DNA from: Neotabrizicola shimadae | GTDB taxonomy: Bacteria; Pseudomonadota; Alphaproteobacteria; Rhodobacterales; Rhodobacteraceae | Direction of reading: 5' to 3' | NCBI RefSeq assembly: GCF_019623905.1 | Contig: NZ_CP069370.1 | Span: 310,001-374,000, forward strand | Length of the DNA stretch: 64,000 bases | In this document: one piece after another, positions 35,742 to 45,170 of the stretch | Layout of the letters: every line of letters starts with the position of its first letter | Position numbering within the stretch: the first letter of the stretch is position 1 | Program-made: the position numbers and the translations under genes | Notes under the pieces: model-generated | What the model was told of the DNA's origin: nothing | Databases searched by the model: none | What the model saw: the letters and a program-made list of their open reading frames with translations, nothing else

Positions 35742-38629
35742 TCCGCCGCGAGGATGCGCCGCGACAGCGCGGCCTGGGCGGAGTATTCCTCCTGCCACTC
35801 GGTCGGGCCGTTCGAGGGCGAGACCTGCACCGCCGTCACCTTGTATTCCGGGCAGTTGGTCGCCCAGTCCGAGAAATCGGTGGTGATCACGTTGGCCTGC
35901 GTGTCGGGGTGGTGGAACGTGGTGTAAACCACGCCCGGCGCCACCTTGTCGGTGATGGTGGCGCGCAGCGTCGTCTCGCCCGACCGGCTGGCCAGCCGCA
36001 CCCAGTCGCCTTCGTGGATGCCGCGGTTCTCGGCATCGTGCGGGTGGATTTCCAGCACATCTTCGGGGTGCCAGGTGGTGTTCGCGGTGCGGCGGGTCTG
36101 CGCGCCCACGTTGTACTGGCTGAGGATCCGCCCCGTGGTCAGAAGAAGCGGGAAGCGCGGACCGGACTTTTCATCGGTGGGCACGTATTCCGTGACGATG
36201 AACCGGCCCTTGCCGCGCACGAAGCCGTCGATGTGCATGGTGGGCGTGCCTTCCGGCGCCTTGTCGTTGCAAGGCCACTGGACCGAGCCCATTTCGTCCA
36301 GCAGGTCATAGGTCACACGGGCGAAGCTGGGCGTGGTCAGCGCGATTTCGTCCATCACCTGCGCCGGGTGGGTGTAGGTCCAGGTCGGGCGGCCCGCCTT
36401 TTCCAGGATGGCATTGGCCAGCATCTGCGTCACTTCCCAGTCGGCATAGTGTGCCTTCGGGGCCATCACCTTGCGCACGCGGTTGATGCGGCGTTCGGCA
36501 TTGGTGAAGGTTCCGTCCTTTTCCAGGAAGGACGAGCCGGGGAAGAACACATGGGCGTAATTCGCCGTCTCGTTCAGGAACAGGTCGTGCACGATGACAC
36601 ATTCCATTGCCGCGAGGCCGGCCGCGACGTGATGTGTATCGGGGTCGGATTGCAGGATGTCCTCGCCCTGGCAGTACAGGCCCTTGAACGTGCCATCCAC
36701 CGCGGCGTCCAGCATGTTGGGGATGCGCAGGCCGGGCTCCGGGTCGATCTGCACGCCCCAGGCCTTTTCGAAGATCGCGCGGACTTCCGGCCCCTTCACA
36801 TGGCGATAGCCCGGCAGTTCATGCGGGAAGGACCCCATGTCGCAGGAGCCCTGCACGTTGTTCTGGCCGCGCAGCGGGTTCACGCCCACGCCCGGCCGGC
36901 CGATGTTGCCGGTCAGCATGGCGAGGTTCGCGATGCCGATCACCGTGGTGGAGCCCTGGCTGTGTTCCGTCACGCCCAGGCCGTAGTAGATCGCCGCATT
37001 GCCGCCGGTGGCGTAAAGCCGCGCGGCACCGCGGATTTCCTCGGCCGGAACGCCCGTTACCATCTGCACCGCCTCGGGCGAGTGGCGCGGCTGCGAAATG
37101 AACTCGGCATAGTCCATGAACTCGTCCCAGTCGCAGCGCGACCGGATGAAGTCCTCGTTGTAGAGTTTCTCGGTGACGATCACATGCGCCAGCGCCGAGA
37201 CCACGGCCACATTGGTCCCCGGAGTCAGCGCCAGGTGATGCGCGGCCTTGTAATGCGCGCCTTCCACGGTTTCGGTGCGGCGCGGATCCACGACGATCAG
37301 CTTCGCGCCCTTGCGCAGGCGCTTCTTCATGCGGCTGGCAAAGACCGGGTGGCCGGCGGCGGGGTTGGCGCCGATCACCATGATGACATCGGCCGCCTCG
37401 ACCGAGTCGAAATCCTGCGTGCCGGCCGAGGTACCGAAGGTCTGGCCAAGGCCATAGCCGGTGGGCGAATGGCAGACCCGGGCGCAGGTGTCGGTGTTGT
37501 TGTTCAGAAAGACCGCGCGGGCCAGCTTCTGCACGAGGTAGGTTTCCTCGTTGGTGCAGCGGCTGGAGGTGATGACGCCCACCGACTGGCGGCCGTATTT
37601 CGCCTGAAGCGCGGTGATGCGGCTGGCGGCGAACTCCATCGCCTCGGCCCAGGTGACTTCGCGCCACGGATCGGTGATCGCGTCGCGGATCATCGGCTTC
37701 AGGATGCGGTCCTTGTGGGTCGCATAGCCCCAGGCGAAGCGGCCCTTCACACAGGAATGGCCGCGGTTGGCCTTGCCGTTCTTGTAGGGTGTCATCCGCA
37801 CCAGCTCGTCGCCGCGCATCTCGGCCTTGAACTGGCAGCCGACACCGCAATAGGCGCAGGTGGTGATGACGGAATGGGACGGCGTGCCGATCTCGATGAT
37901 CGACTTTTCCTGAAGGGTGGCGGTCGGGCAGGCCTGGACGCAGGCGCCGCAGGACACGCAGTCAGAGGACAGCGCCGTATCGGACCGCATCCCGAAGGAC
38001 ACGCGGCTGTCGAAGCCGCGACCCTCGATCGTCAGCGCGAAGGTGCCCTGCACTTCCTCGCACGCGCGCACGCAGCGCGAGCAGACGATGCACTTCGCCG
38101 GGTCATAGGTGAAATAGGGGTTGGATTCGTCCTTGGCCTTCCACTGCGGATTGGCCTCGCCACTGGTGTTCTTGGCGCGGAAATGCGTGTCCACGGCTTC
38201 ATACCGCACATCGCGCAGCCCCACGGCGCCGGCCATGTCCTGCAGCTCGCAATCGCCGTTGGCCGAGCAGGTGAGGCAGTCCAGCGGGTGGTCCGAGATG
38301 TAAAGCTCCATCACCCCGCGGCGCAGCTGCTTCAGCTTGCCGGTCTGGGTGTGGACCTTCAGGCCGGGGGCGACCGGCGTGGTGCAGGAGGCCGGCGTGC
38401 CGGCGCGGCCCTCGATCTCGACCAGGCACAGGCGGCAGGAGCCGAAGGCATCGACCGAGTCGGTGGCGCAGAGCTTCGGCACCTGGATGCCGATTTCCGC
38501 CGCGGCGCGCATGATCGAGGTGCCTTCGGGCACCGTCACGTCAAAGCCGTCGATGGTCAGCGTCACCAGGGTTTTCGACTTCGCCGCCGGGGTGCCGAAA
38601 TCGCGGTCGGGAATGATGAAGTCCTTCAT
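35738..38629 (-). CDS. fdsA: NAD-dependent formate dehydrogenase alpha subunit (molybdenum)
   Basis: The catalytic subunit, oxidising formate to CO2, 963 residues. The N-terminal part binds several iron-sulfur clusters: a 2Fe-2S domain (GSCRLCLVE), CLTCSANGDCELQ, the ferredoxin-like CIVCSRCVRACEE and CVSCGACVQACP, and then CAYCGVGCQF. The bis-MGD domain has the molybdenum ligand Cys386 followed by His387 in CARVCHSPT, the same numbering I recall for R. capsulatus FdsA; there is no selenocysteine codon. The C-terminal MopB domain is complete. It overlaps the DUF4287 gene upstream and fdhD downstream by four bases each. Confidence 0.97.
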   Translation of the reverse strand: MKDFIIPDRDFGTPAAKSKTLVTLTIDGFDVTVPEGTSIMRAAAEIGIQVPKLCATDSVDAFGSCRLCLVEIEGRAGTPASCTTPVAPGLKVHTQTGKLKQLRRGVMELYISDHPLDCLTCSANGDCELQDMAGAVGLRDVRYEAVDTHFRAKNTSGEANPQWKAKDESNPYFTYDPAKCIVCSRCVRACEEVQGTFALTIEGRGFDSRVSFGMRSDTALSSDCVSCGACVQACPTATLQEKSIIEIGTPSHSVITTCAYCGVGCQFKAEMRGDELVRMTPYKNGKANRGHSCVKGRFAWGYATHKDRILKPMIRDAITDPWREVTWAEAMEFAASRITALQAKYGRQSVGVITSSRCTNEETYLVQKLARAVFLNNNTDTCARVCHSPTGYGLGQTFGTSAGTQDFDSVEAADVIMVIGANPAAGHPVFASRMKKRLRKGAKLIVVDPRRTETVEGAHYKAAHHLALTPGTNVAVVSALAHVIVTEKLYNEDFIRSRCDWDEFMDYAEFISQPRHSPEAVQMVTGVPAEEIRGAARLYATGGNAAIYYGLGVTEHSQGSTTVIGIANLAMLTGNIGRPGVGVNPLRGQNNVQGSCDMGSFPHELPGYRHVKGPEVRAIFEKAWGVQIDPEPGLRIPNMLDAAVDGTFKGLYCQGEDILQSDPDTHHVAAGLAAMECVIVHDLFLNETANYAHVFFPGSSFLEKDGTFTNAERRINRVRKVMAPKAHYADWEVTQMLANAILEKAGRPTWTYTHPAQVMDEIALTTPSFARVTYDLLDEMGSVQWPCNDKAPEGTPTMHIDGFVRGKGRFIVTEYVPTDEKSGPRFPLLLTTGRILSQYNVGAQTRRTANTTWHPEDVLEIHPHDAENRGIHEGDWVRLASRSGETTLRATITDKVAPGVVYTTFHHPDTQANVITTDFSDWATNCPEYKVTAVQVSPSNGPTEWQEEYSAQAALSRRILAAE

Positions 38630-38844
38630 GCGGCGGTCCCTTTCTTGGCGGCAAGCTGGTGGGCGACGATGGCATTGGCATGGCCGTGGCCCATGCCGTG
38701 GGTGTCTTTCAGAAAGGCGACAATCTGCATGTGCGGCCTGTCCAGCATTCCTGCGATGGCGTCGAACCAGTGCTGCATCGGCTGGCCATACTTCGCCTCG
38801 ATCGAGGGGAAATAGGAGGCGGGGCCCTTGACCTTTTCGCTCAT
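38626..38844 (-). CDS. DUF4287-type small protein inserted in the formate dehydrogenase operon
   Basis: A 72-residue protein: KGPASYFPSIEAKYGQPMQHWFD, then IVAFLKDTHGMGHGHANAIVAH. This fits DUF4287, which I associate with the N-terminal part of small uncharacterised proteins. Both ends overlap neighbours by ATGA, with fdsB upstream and fdsA downstream, so it is co-translated with the subunits at a fixed ratio. R. capsulatus fdsGBACD as I know it has no gene at this point. It may be an assembly or regulatory factor, but no cofactor motif is visible. Confidence 0.8.
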   Translation of the reverse strand: MSEKVKGPASYFPSIEAKYGQPMQHWFDAIAGMLDRPHMQIVAFLKDTHGMGHGHANAIVAHQLAAKKGTAA

Positions 38845-40367
38845 TCCGCCGCCTCCCGCATCACCGCGAAGTCGTCGGGGAAATGGGTCAGCGCCGACAT
38901 CACCGGGTAGGGTGTGAAGCCGCCGAGCGCGCAGAGCGAGCCGGCCTTCATCGTATCGCACAGGTCGGTCAGCAGCGGGATCGCCGCGGCGTCGCCGCGG
39001 GCGATGCGGTCCACCGTTTCCACGCCGCGCACCGCGCCCAGACGGCAGGGGGTGCATTTGCCGCAGGATTCAATGGCGCAGAACTCCAGCGCGAAGCGGG
39101 CCATCTTCAGCATGTCCACGCTGTCGTCGGCCACGGTCAGCCCGGCATGGCCGATCAGCCCGCCGCGGGTCGCGAAATCCTCGTAGGTAAACGGCGTGTC
39201 GAACAGGGCACGGGGGAACCAGGCGCCAAGCGGGCCGCCGACCTGCACCGCCTTGACTGGGCGGCCCGTGGCGGTACCGCCGCCGATGTCGTCCACGATC
39301 TCGCCCAGGGTCAGGCCGAAGGCGGTTTCGAACAGGCCGCCGAATTTCACGTTCCCGGCCAGTTGCAGCGCCATGGTGCCCTGCGACCGGCCCATGCCGA
39401 AGTTCTTGTAGAAGGCCGCGCCGCGATCCAGGATCACCGGCACAGAGGCCAGCGAGATGACGTTGTTCACAACCGTCGGCTTGCCGAGGAAGCCTTGCAG
39501 CGCCGGCAGCGGCGGCTTGGCGCGCACCGTGCCGCGCTTGCCTTCCAGCGAGTTCAGGAGCGAGGTTTCCTCGCCGCAGACATAGGCTCCGGCGCCGACC
39601 CGCACCTCCATGTCGAAGGCACGGCCCGAACCCAGGACCGATGGCCCCAGCACGCCCGCGGCGCGGGCGATCTGGATGGCCCTGGTCATCTGGGACACCG
39701 CATCGGGATATTCCGAACGGGTATAGATATAGCCCTTCGTCGCCCCCACGGCGAGGCCGGCAATCGCCATACCCTCGATCAGGGTGAAGGGGTCGCCCTC
39801 CATCAGCATCCGGTCGGCGAAGGTGGCGCTGTCGCCCTCGTCGGCGTTGCAGACGATGTATTTCTGATCGGCCTTGGCGGTGCGGACGGTTTCCCACTTG
39901 ATGCCTGTGGGAAAGCCCGCGCCGCCCCGGCCGCGCAGCCCGGACTCGCGCACTTCCGCCACGATGTCGGCATCAGACAAGGAAAGTGCCCGCTTCAGGC
40001 CCTTCAGCCCGTGGTGAAGTTCGTATTCGTCAAGCGACAGCGGGTCGATCACGCCGCAGCGCGCGAAGGTCAGCCGCGTCTGGCGCAGCATCCAGGGCAG
40101 TTCCTCGGTCAGGCCAAGCGCCTTGGGATGAGCCTTCAGGTCTTCGAACAGCGCGGCCACATCCGCCGTCGTCATCGGGCCGAACGCCATGCGGCCCAGG
40201 TCGGTTGCCACCTCGACCAGCGGCTCCAGCCAGACCATGCCGCGGCTGCCGTTGCGCACCAGAGTGATCTCGACCCCGCGCCGCGCGGCCTCGGCCTGAA
40301 TGGCCGCCGCCACCTCATCCGCGCCAAGCGCCTTTGCGGCGGCATCCAGGGGAACATAGACCCGCAT
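38841..40367 (-). CDS. fdsB: Formate dehydrogenase beta subunit (NADH/FMN binding)
   Basis: The diaphorase subunit, passing electrons from formate to NAD+, 508 residues. It resembles a NuoE-like N-terminal region fused to NuoF. The NADH/FMN loop RGRGGAGFPTGIKW lies near residue 145, and the 4Fe-4S site CGKCTPCRLG near 435. Cytoplasmic. It shares one base with the fdsG stop and four with the DUF4287 start. Confidence 0.95.
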   Translation of the reverse strand: MRVYVPLDAAAKALGADEVAAAIQAEAARRGVEITLVRNGSRGMVWLEPLVEVATDLGRMAFGPMTTADVAALFEDLKAHPKALGLTEELPWMLRQTRLTFARCGVIDPLSLDEYELHHGLKGLKRALSLSDADIVAEVRESGLRGRGGAGFPTGIKWETVRTAKADQKYIVCNADEGDSATFADRMLMEGDPFTLIEGMAIAGLAVGATKGYIYTRSEYPDAVSQMTRAIQIARAAGVLGPSVLGSGRAFDMEVRVGAGAYVCGEETSLLNSLEGKRGTVRAKPPLPALQGFLGKPTVVNNVISLASVPVILDRGAAFYKNFGMGRSQGTMALQLAGNVKFGGLFETAFGLTLGEIVDDIGGGTATGRPVKAVQVGGPLGAWFPRALFDTPFTYEDFATRGGLIGHAGLTVADDSVDMLKMARFALEFCAIESCGKCTPCRLGAVRGVETVDRIARGDAAAIPLLTDLCDTMKAGSLCALGGFTPYPVMSALTHFPDDFAVMREAAE

Positions 40368-40831
40368 CAGATCATCCCCCCAAGGATCGCATCGACCTTG
40401 TCTTCATCCAGCCGGGCCACCAGCTTGCCATCGACCTGCGCCGCCGGCCCGCAGGCGCAAAGTCCCAGGCAGAACACCGGCTCCAGCGCGACGCCATGCG
40501 CCTGACCGTGCCAGTCCACGCCCAGCTTGGCCTTGGCATGGGCGGCCACACGCTCGGCCCCAAGTGCCTGGCAGGCCTCGGCCCGGCACAGCCGCACCGT
40601 ATGGGCCGCCGGCGGATGGTCGCGGTAATCGTGGTAGAAGCTTACAACGCCGTGAACCTCGGCCCGCGTCATCTGCAGTTCCGCGGCTATCACCGGAATC
40701 GCCTCTTGCGGCACAAAGCCGAAGGCGTGCTGCACCGCGTGCAGGATGGGCAGCAACGGCCCCTCCATGCCCTTGTGATCGTTGAGGATTTCCCTCACAC
40801 GGTGAACAAGCTGCGGATCGTGCGACGTCAT
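40367..40831 (-). CDS. fdsG: Formate dehydrogenase gamma subunit
   Basis: A 154-residue thioredoxin-like 2Fe-2S protein, homologous to NuoE. Cluster ligands are in CRAEAC (about residue 83) and CLGLCAC (about 124). It is the first gene of the operon, so the regulatory region at 40871-40911 drives the whole unit fdsG-fdsB-DUF4287-fdsA-fdhD-fdsD. Confidence 0.94.
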   Translation of the reverse strand: MTSHDPQLVHRVREILNDHKGMEGPLLPILHAVQHAFGFVPQEAIPVIAAELQMTRAEVHGVVSFYHDYRDHPPAAHTVRLCRAEACQALGAERVAAHAKAKLGVDWHGQAHGVALEPVFCLGLCACGPAAQVDGKLVARLDEDKVDAILGGMI

Positions 40832-40870
40832 CGGCTGCCCCTTGGTGGCTTGGGGGTAGGTGATACGCCG

Positions 40871-40911
40871 CTTGATAGGGAAATCAATGTCAATTTCCCG
40901 TTGATTGATAG
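40871..40911 (-). promoter_or_regulatory. Promoter/operator region of the formate dehydrogenase operon
   Basis: Within 87 bases between the LysR stop and fdsG there is a dyad GGGAAAT-8 bases-ATTTCCC (40878-40899) whose centre contains TTGACA on the minus strand (40888-40893), a perfect -35. Two direct TTGATAG copies flank it (40872-40878 and 40905-40911). A good -10 at standard spacing is not seen, which suits an activator-dependent promoter under the adjacent LysR protein. Confidence 0.5.
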
Positions 40912-40918
40912 GCGCTGT

Positions 40919-41803
40919 CTATCGACGGGCCAGCCGCCCCGCCTCGTCCAGCAGCGCCGCAATCACCGGCGTCTGCGGGTCTCGCGCCGCGGCGATCAGG
41001 CCCACGGAATGTTCCGCCTCCGGTTCCACGATGGGAATCGCCACCAGCCCCGCGCCGCCGGTGAACATCTGCGCCAGCTTCGTCGGCACGATCGACCCCC
41101 AAAGCCCCGTGCGCACATGCGCCACCAGCGCGATGGTCGAATTGGATTCCACGGGCGCCTGCACGGTCGCGCCCACATCGGCCAGCAACTGGTTCACGAT
41201 CCGCCGGTTCTGCATGTCGCCGGTCAGCAGGCACAGCGGCTGTTCCGCTACCTCCGACCATGTCACCTGCGCCCGCCCCGCCAGCACCGTGCCGGGGGCG
41301 CAGAGAAAGCGGTAGAACTCGGTATACAGCGCCACCTGCGTCACCCGCCCGAGCGGCTCATTGTCCAGGTAAGTGATGCCGGCATCCAGCTCCAGCCGCT
41401 CGATCCCGGCCAGGATCTCGGCCGACGTGCGCGACAGCCAGGAAATCCGCACGTTGGGATGCCGCGCCAGGAAGGGCGCCGACAGGTCGGCCACCATGGG
41501 CAGCGCCGTGGGAATGACCCCGATGCGCAGGTTGCCCGACAGGCCCGACCGCACCGCCCGCATCTCGTCCTTCATCGCGCGCATGTCGCCCACGATGCGC
41601 CGCGCCCAGTCCAGCACGCGCTGGCCCTCGGGCGTCAGCCCCTGAAAGCGCGAGCCGCGGAACACCAGCTGCAGGCCCAACTGATCCTCCAGCTGGCGGA
41701 TCGCGCTGGACAGCGTGGGCTGCGTCACGCCGCAGGCTTCCGCCGCCCGGCCGAAATGGCGCGTATTGGCAAGCGCCAGGAACATTTCCAGCTTGTCGAT
41801 CAT
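40919..41803 (-). CDS. LysR family transcriptional regulator, probable formate dehydrogenase regulator
   Basis: A 294-residue LysR protein. The N-terminal winged helix-turn-helix reads MFLALANTRHFGRAAEACGVTQPTLSSAIRQLEDQLG, and the effector domain follows from about residue 90. It lies directly upstream of fdsG on the same strand, where R. capsulatus has its formate dehydrogenase regulator, so it probably controls the operon. ATG 41803 is the natural start, but a very stable hairpin ends four bases before it. A TTG at 41845 would put the hairpin inside the coding region. Confidence 0.85.
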   Translation of the reverse strand: MIDKLEMFLALANTRHFGRAAEACGVTQPTLSSAIRQLEDQLGLQLVFRGSRFQGLTPEGQRVLDWARRIVGDMRAMKDEMRAVRSGLSGNLRIGVIPTALPMVADLSAPFLARHPNVRISWLSRTSAEILAGIERLELDAGITYLDNEPLGRVTQVALYTEFYRFLCAPGTVLAGRAQVTWSEVAEQPLCLLTGDMQNRRIVNQLLADVGATVQAPVESNSTIALVAHVRTGLWGSIVPTKLAQMFTGGAGLVAIPIVEPEAEHSVGLIAAARDPQTPVIAALLDEAGRLARR

Positions 41804-41807
41804 GAAA

Positions 41808-41836
41808 GCACCCTGCCCCGGTCGGGGGCAGGGTGC
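41808..41836 (-). terminator. Strong hairpin between the RND pump and the LysR gene
   Basis: A perfect twelve-base stem (GCACCCTGCCCC with its complement) around a five-base loop. On the minus strand it is followed by TTTC and then the LysR ATG. It would end the efflux operon transcript; in any read-through transcript its 3' arm hides the only Shine-Dalgarno-like AGGG ahead of the LysR start. Confidence 0.65.
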
Positions 41837-41863
41837 AATCCGCAAGGCCTCTGGATCGCCCGC

Positions 41864-44800
41864 CTATTCGGCGGCGATGGTCTTGACCGGCTTGGGTCCG
41901 GCCAGGGCAGCCACGCGGTCGCGCAGGTCGCGCTGACCTTCTTCCAGCCCGTCGATGCGTTCGGCCAGCTCGTGCGGCGCGGGCTCCACGGGCTCGTCTT
42001 CCTTCGGCCCGATCACGCCCTTGAAGGCCCAGCCAATCACGCGCGAGAGGTCGTCCATGATCAGGAAGAAGGCCGGCACCACCACCAGGCTCAGAACGGT
42101 GGACATGATGATCCCGCCGATCACCGCCGTGGCCATCGGCGCGCGGAAGGCGCCGCCTTCGCCCACGCCAAGCGCCGAGGGCAGCATCCCCGCCGACATG
42201 GCGATCGAGGTCATCACGATGGGCTGCGCCCGCTTGTGCCCGGCCTCGACCACGGCCTTGAACCGGTCCATGCCCTTCGCCCGCATCTCGATGGCGAAGT
42301 CCACCAGCAGGATGGCGTTCTTGGTCACGATGCCCATCAGCATCAGAATGCCAATCAGCACCGGCATCGACAGCGCCGAATTGGTCAGGATCAGCGCCGC
42401 CGCCACGCCACCGATGGCCAGCGGCAGCGAGAACAGGATGGTGAAGGGCTGAATCACCGATCCGAACAGCAGGATCAGGACCGTCAACACCAGCAGCAGG
42501 CCCATCATCATGGCGTTGCCAAAGCTTGCCATCAGTTCGGCCTGAACTTCGGCATCGCCGGACGAGGCGACTCGCACGGTCGGCGGCAGCTCCACCCCGG
42601 CGACGATCTCGTTGAATCGGTCGGTCGCGGTGCCAAGCGCCACGCCCACCGGCAGGTTGGCACCGATGGTGGCCTTCCGCTCGCGGTTCAGCCGTTCCAC
42701 CACCGCCGGGCCTTCCGCCAGCGAGACATCGGCCACCACCGACAGGGGCACCGCCGTGCCCGTGGCCGTGGTCACCTTCAGCGCGGCGATGCGGCTCAGA
42801 TCCTGGCGCGCCGCATCGTTCAGCCGCACCCGCACCGGGATAAGCCGGTTGTCGATGGACAGCTTGGCCAGGGCCGCGTCGTTGTCGCCCAGGGTGGCCA
42901 CGCGCAGGGTGTTGGCGATGTCCTGGGTGGTCACGCCCAGGCGGGCGGCGACCTCGGCCTTCGGCGTCACCTGGATTTCCGGGCGGGGCAACGCGCCTTC
43001 CGAGGCGACGTTGGCCAGCAGCGGGTCGCCCGACAGGGCAGTTTCCAGCCGGCGCACCGCTTCGTTCAGGTCGGCCTCGTTGTCCGACAGGACCGAGAAG
43101 GAAATGTCACGTTCGCCCCGGTCGTTCAGTTTGAAGGCGCGAACGTCGGGGATGCCCTTCAACTGTTCGAAGATCTGCGCCTCGATCACGTTCTGCGGAA
43201 TCTGGCGGCCGGTGGATTGCGATTCCGGCAAGAGCGGGCCGACAACCGGCACGCTGCGGGCGATGCTCATCAGCTTGTGCACCAGCGAGTGGTCCAGCTT
43301 TTCCAGAGTGACGGTCAGCGAGGCGCGGCGCACGTCCAGGTCGCCCGTGGGCGAAGACCCGCCCAGGACGAAGATGTTCTCGATCCCGTCGATGTCGCGG
43401 ATCGCGGCCACCATGGCCTGCGTGGTGGCGTCGGTCTCGGCCAGCGTGGCTCCGGGCGGCAGTTCGACCGACACGGAGACCCGGCTGACATCCTCGGGCG
43501 GCAGGAAGCTGCCAGGCACCTTCAGCATGAAGTGGACTGAAACCGCCAGCACGGCAAAGGCCGCAACCAGCGTGATGTATCGGCTGGGGATGAACAGGAA
43601 CCGGCTATTGGTGGTCTTGGCGACCAGCCACAGATAGCCGCGCATGAACAGCCCGTCCTTGCCGCCCTCTTCATGCGAGGCGTCCGAAGACCGCATCAGA
43701 TAGGCCGCCATCATCGGCGTGATCAGTCGCGCCACTGCCAGCGAAAACAGCACGGCAATCGCGACAGTCAGGCCGAACTGGCGGAAATACTGGCCGGGAA
43801 TCCCGGGCATGAAGCTGACCGGCACGAAGACCGCCACGATGGTGAACGAGGTCGCAATCACCGCCAGACCGATCTCGTCGGCGGCGTCGATGGCGGCGCG
43901 GTAGGGCGTCTTGCCCATGCCGATATGCCGCTCGATGTTCTCGATCTCCACGATGGCGTCATCCACCAGGATGCCGGTGGCCAGCGTCAGCGCCAGGAAG
44001 GACACGAGATTCAGCGAAAAGCCCAGCATGTCCATCGCCCAGAAGGTGGGGATGGCCGAAAGGGGCAGGGCAACGGCGGCAATGGCCGTCGCGCGCCAGT
44101 TGCGCAGGAAGGCAAAGACCACCAGAACCGCCAGGATCGCCCCCTCGATCAGGGTGTGCAGGGCGGATTCATAGTTGCCGTAGGTGTAGAACACCGTGTC
44201 ATCGACCATCTTGATCGACACATCGGGGTGTTCGGTGCGCAGCTCGTCGATGGTGCGGTTCACCGTCTCGGCCACGCTGACTTCCGAGGCGCCCTTGGCC
44301 CGGAAGACGGAAAAGGTCACCACCTGCTCGCCGTTGAACCGCGAGAAGGACCGCAGTTCCTGGTAGGTATCAACGATCTCGCCCAGGTCCGAAAGACGGA
44401 CATGACGACCGTTGCCGACGGCGATGGTGGTGTCGGCCAGCTTGTCCACGGTCTGGGCATCGCCCAGAGTCCGGATCACCTGTTCGCCAGCACCAAGTTC
44501 AGAACGGCCCGCGCCGAGGTTGGTGTTGGTCAGGCGAAGCTGAGCCGATACGGCGCTGGCGGTCACGCCGTAGCTGTCCAGTTTGACCGGGTCGAGTTCG
44601 ATGCGGATCTCGCGGTCGGCCCCGCCATAGCGGTCCACCCGGCCCACGCCGGCCTGGCCCTGAAGGGCCCGCTTGATCGTGTCGTCCACGAACCAGGACA
44701 ATTCCTCGATGGTCATGCCGGGGGCCGAGACGGCGAACGTCATGATCGCCTGGCCTTCCACGTCGATCCGGCTGACGATCGGCGCATCCACATCGCCCGG

Positions 44801-45157
44801 CAGGTCGCCCCGGATGCGGTCAATAGCATCCTTCGTGTCCTGCACGGCCTTGTCGGTCGGCACTTCCATACGGAACTCGACCGCCGTGGTGGAAACGCCG
44901 TCGGACACGGTCGACATGATGTTCTTCACGCCGGCGATGCCGGCCACCGCGTCCTCGATCTCCTTGGTGACCTGGGTCTCCATCTCGGCCGGGGCCGCGC
45001 CCTGCTGAGTCACGGTGATCGACACCAGCGGCACGTCGATGTTCGGAAAACGCGTGATGGGCAGCGTGTTGAAGCTGTTCCAGCCCAGCACCAACAGCAT
45101 CACGAAGGCAAGGATCGGGGCAACGGGGTTGCGGATCGCCCAGGCCGAAAAGTTCAT
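41864..45157 (-). CDS. RND family efflux pump inner-membrane subunit (HAE1 type)
   Basis: A 1097-residue proton-driven exporter with twelve helices in two halves. Features include the N-terminal FSAWAIRNPVAPILAFVMLL, the first helix bundle with ATGILVDDAIVEIENIERH (helix 4 with the proton-relay Asp residues) and a C-terminal half with LMGIVTKNAILLVDFAIEMR. Overall length and the AcrB-like arrangement fit export of hydrophobic compounds rather than metals. It lies 13 bases after the adaptor gene in the TetR-controlled operon. No outer membrane channel gene is nearby, so a TolC encoded elsewhere would be used. Confidence 0.93.
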   Translation of the reverse strand: MNFSAWAIRNPVAPILAFVMLLVLGWNSFNTLPITRFPNIDVPLVSITVTQQGAAPAEMETQVTKEIEDAVAGIAGVKNIMSTVSDGVSTTAVEFRMEVPTDKAVQDTKDAIDRIRGDLPGDVDAPIVSRIDVEGQAIMTFAVSAPGMTIEELSWFVDDTIKRALQGQAGVGRVDRYGGADREIRIELDPVKLDSYGVTASAVSAQLRLTNTNLGAGRSELGAGEQVIRTLGDAQTVDKLADTTIAVGNGRHVRLSDLGEIVDTYQELRSFSRFNGEQVVTFSVFRAKGASEVSVAETVNRTIDELRTEHPDVSIKMVDDTVFYTYGNYESALHTLIEGAILAVLVVFAFLRNWRATAIAAVALPLSAIPTFWAMDMLGFSLNLVSFLALTLATGILVDDAIVEIENIERHIGMGKTPYRAAIDAADEIGLAVIATSFTIVAVFVPVSFMPGIPGQYFRQFGLTVAIAVLFSLAVARLITPMMAAYLMRSSDASHEEGGKDGLFMRGYLWLVAKTTNSRFLFIPSRYITLVAAFAVLAVSVHFMLKVPGSFLPPEDVSRVSVSVELPPGATLAETDATTQAMVAAIRDIDGIENIFVLGGSSPTGDLDVRRASLTVTLEKLDHSLVHKLMSIARSVPVVGPLLPESQSTGRQIPQNVIEAQIFEQLKGIPDVRAFKLNDRGERDISFSVLSDNEADLNEAVRRLETALSGDPLLANVASEGALPRPEIQVTPKAEVAARLGVTTQDIANTLRVATLGDNDAALAKLSIDNRLIPVRVRLNDAARQDLSRIAALKVTTATGTAVPLSVVADVSLAEGPAVVERLNRERKATIGANLPVGVALGTATDRFNEIVAGVELPPTVRVASSGDAEVQAELMASFGNAMMMGLLLVLTVLILLFGSVIQPFTILFSLPLAIGGVAAALILTNSALSMPVLIGILMLMGIVTKNAILLVDFAIEMRAKGMDRFKAVVEAGHKRAQPIVMTSIAMSAGMLPSALGVGEGGAFRAPMATAVIGGIIMSTVLSLVVVPAFFLIMDDLSRVIGWAFKGVIGPKEDEPVEPAPHELAERIDGLEEGQRDLRDRVAALAGPKPVKTIAAE

Positions 45158-45170
45158 GTCCCGCGCTCCC

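Noticed and set aside
40334-43540. A 1068-codon open frame on the plus strand opposite fdsG, LysR and the RND gene
   Set aside because: It crosses three well-supported genes and has mirror-type composition; a high-GC artefact. The same applies to the long frames at 35909-38815 and, on the minus strand, 31737-34637.
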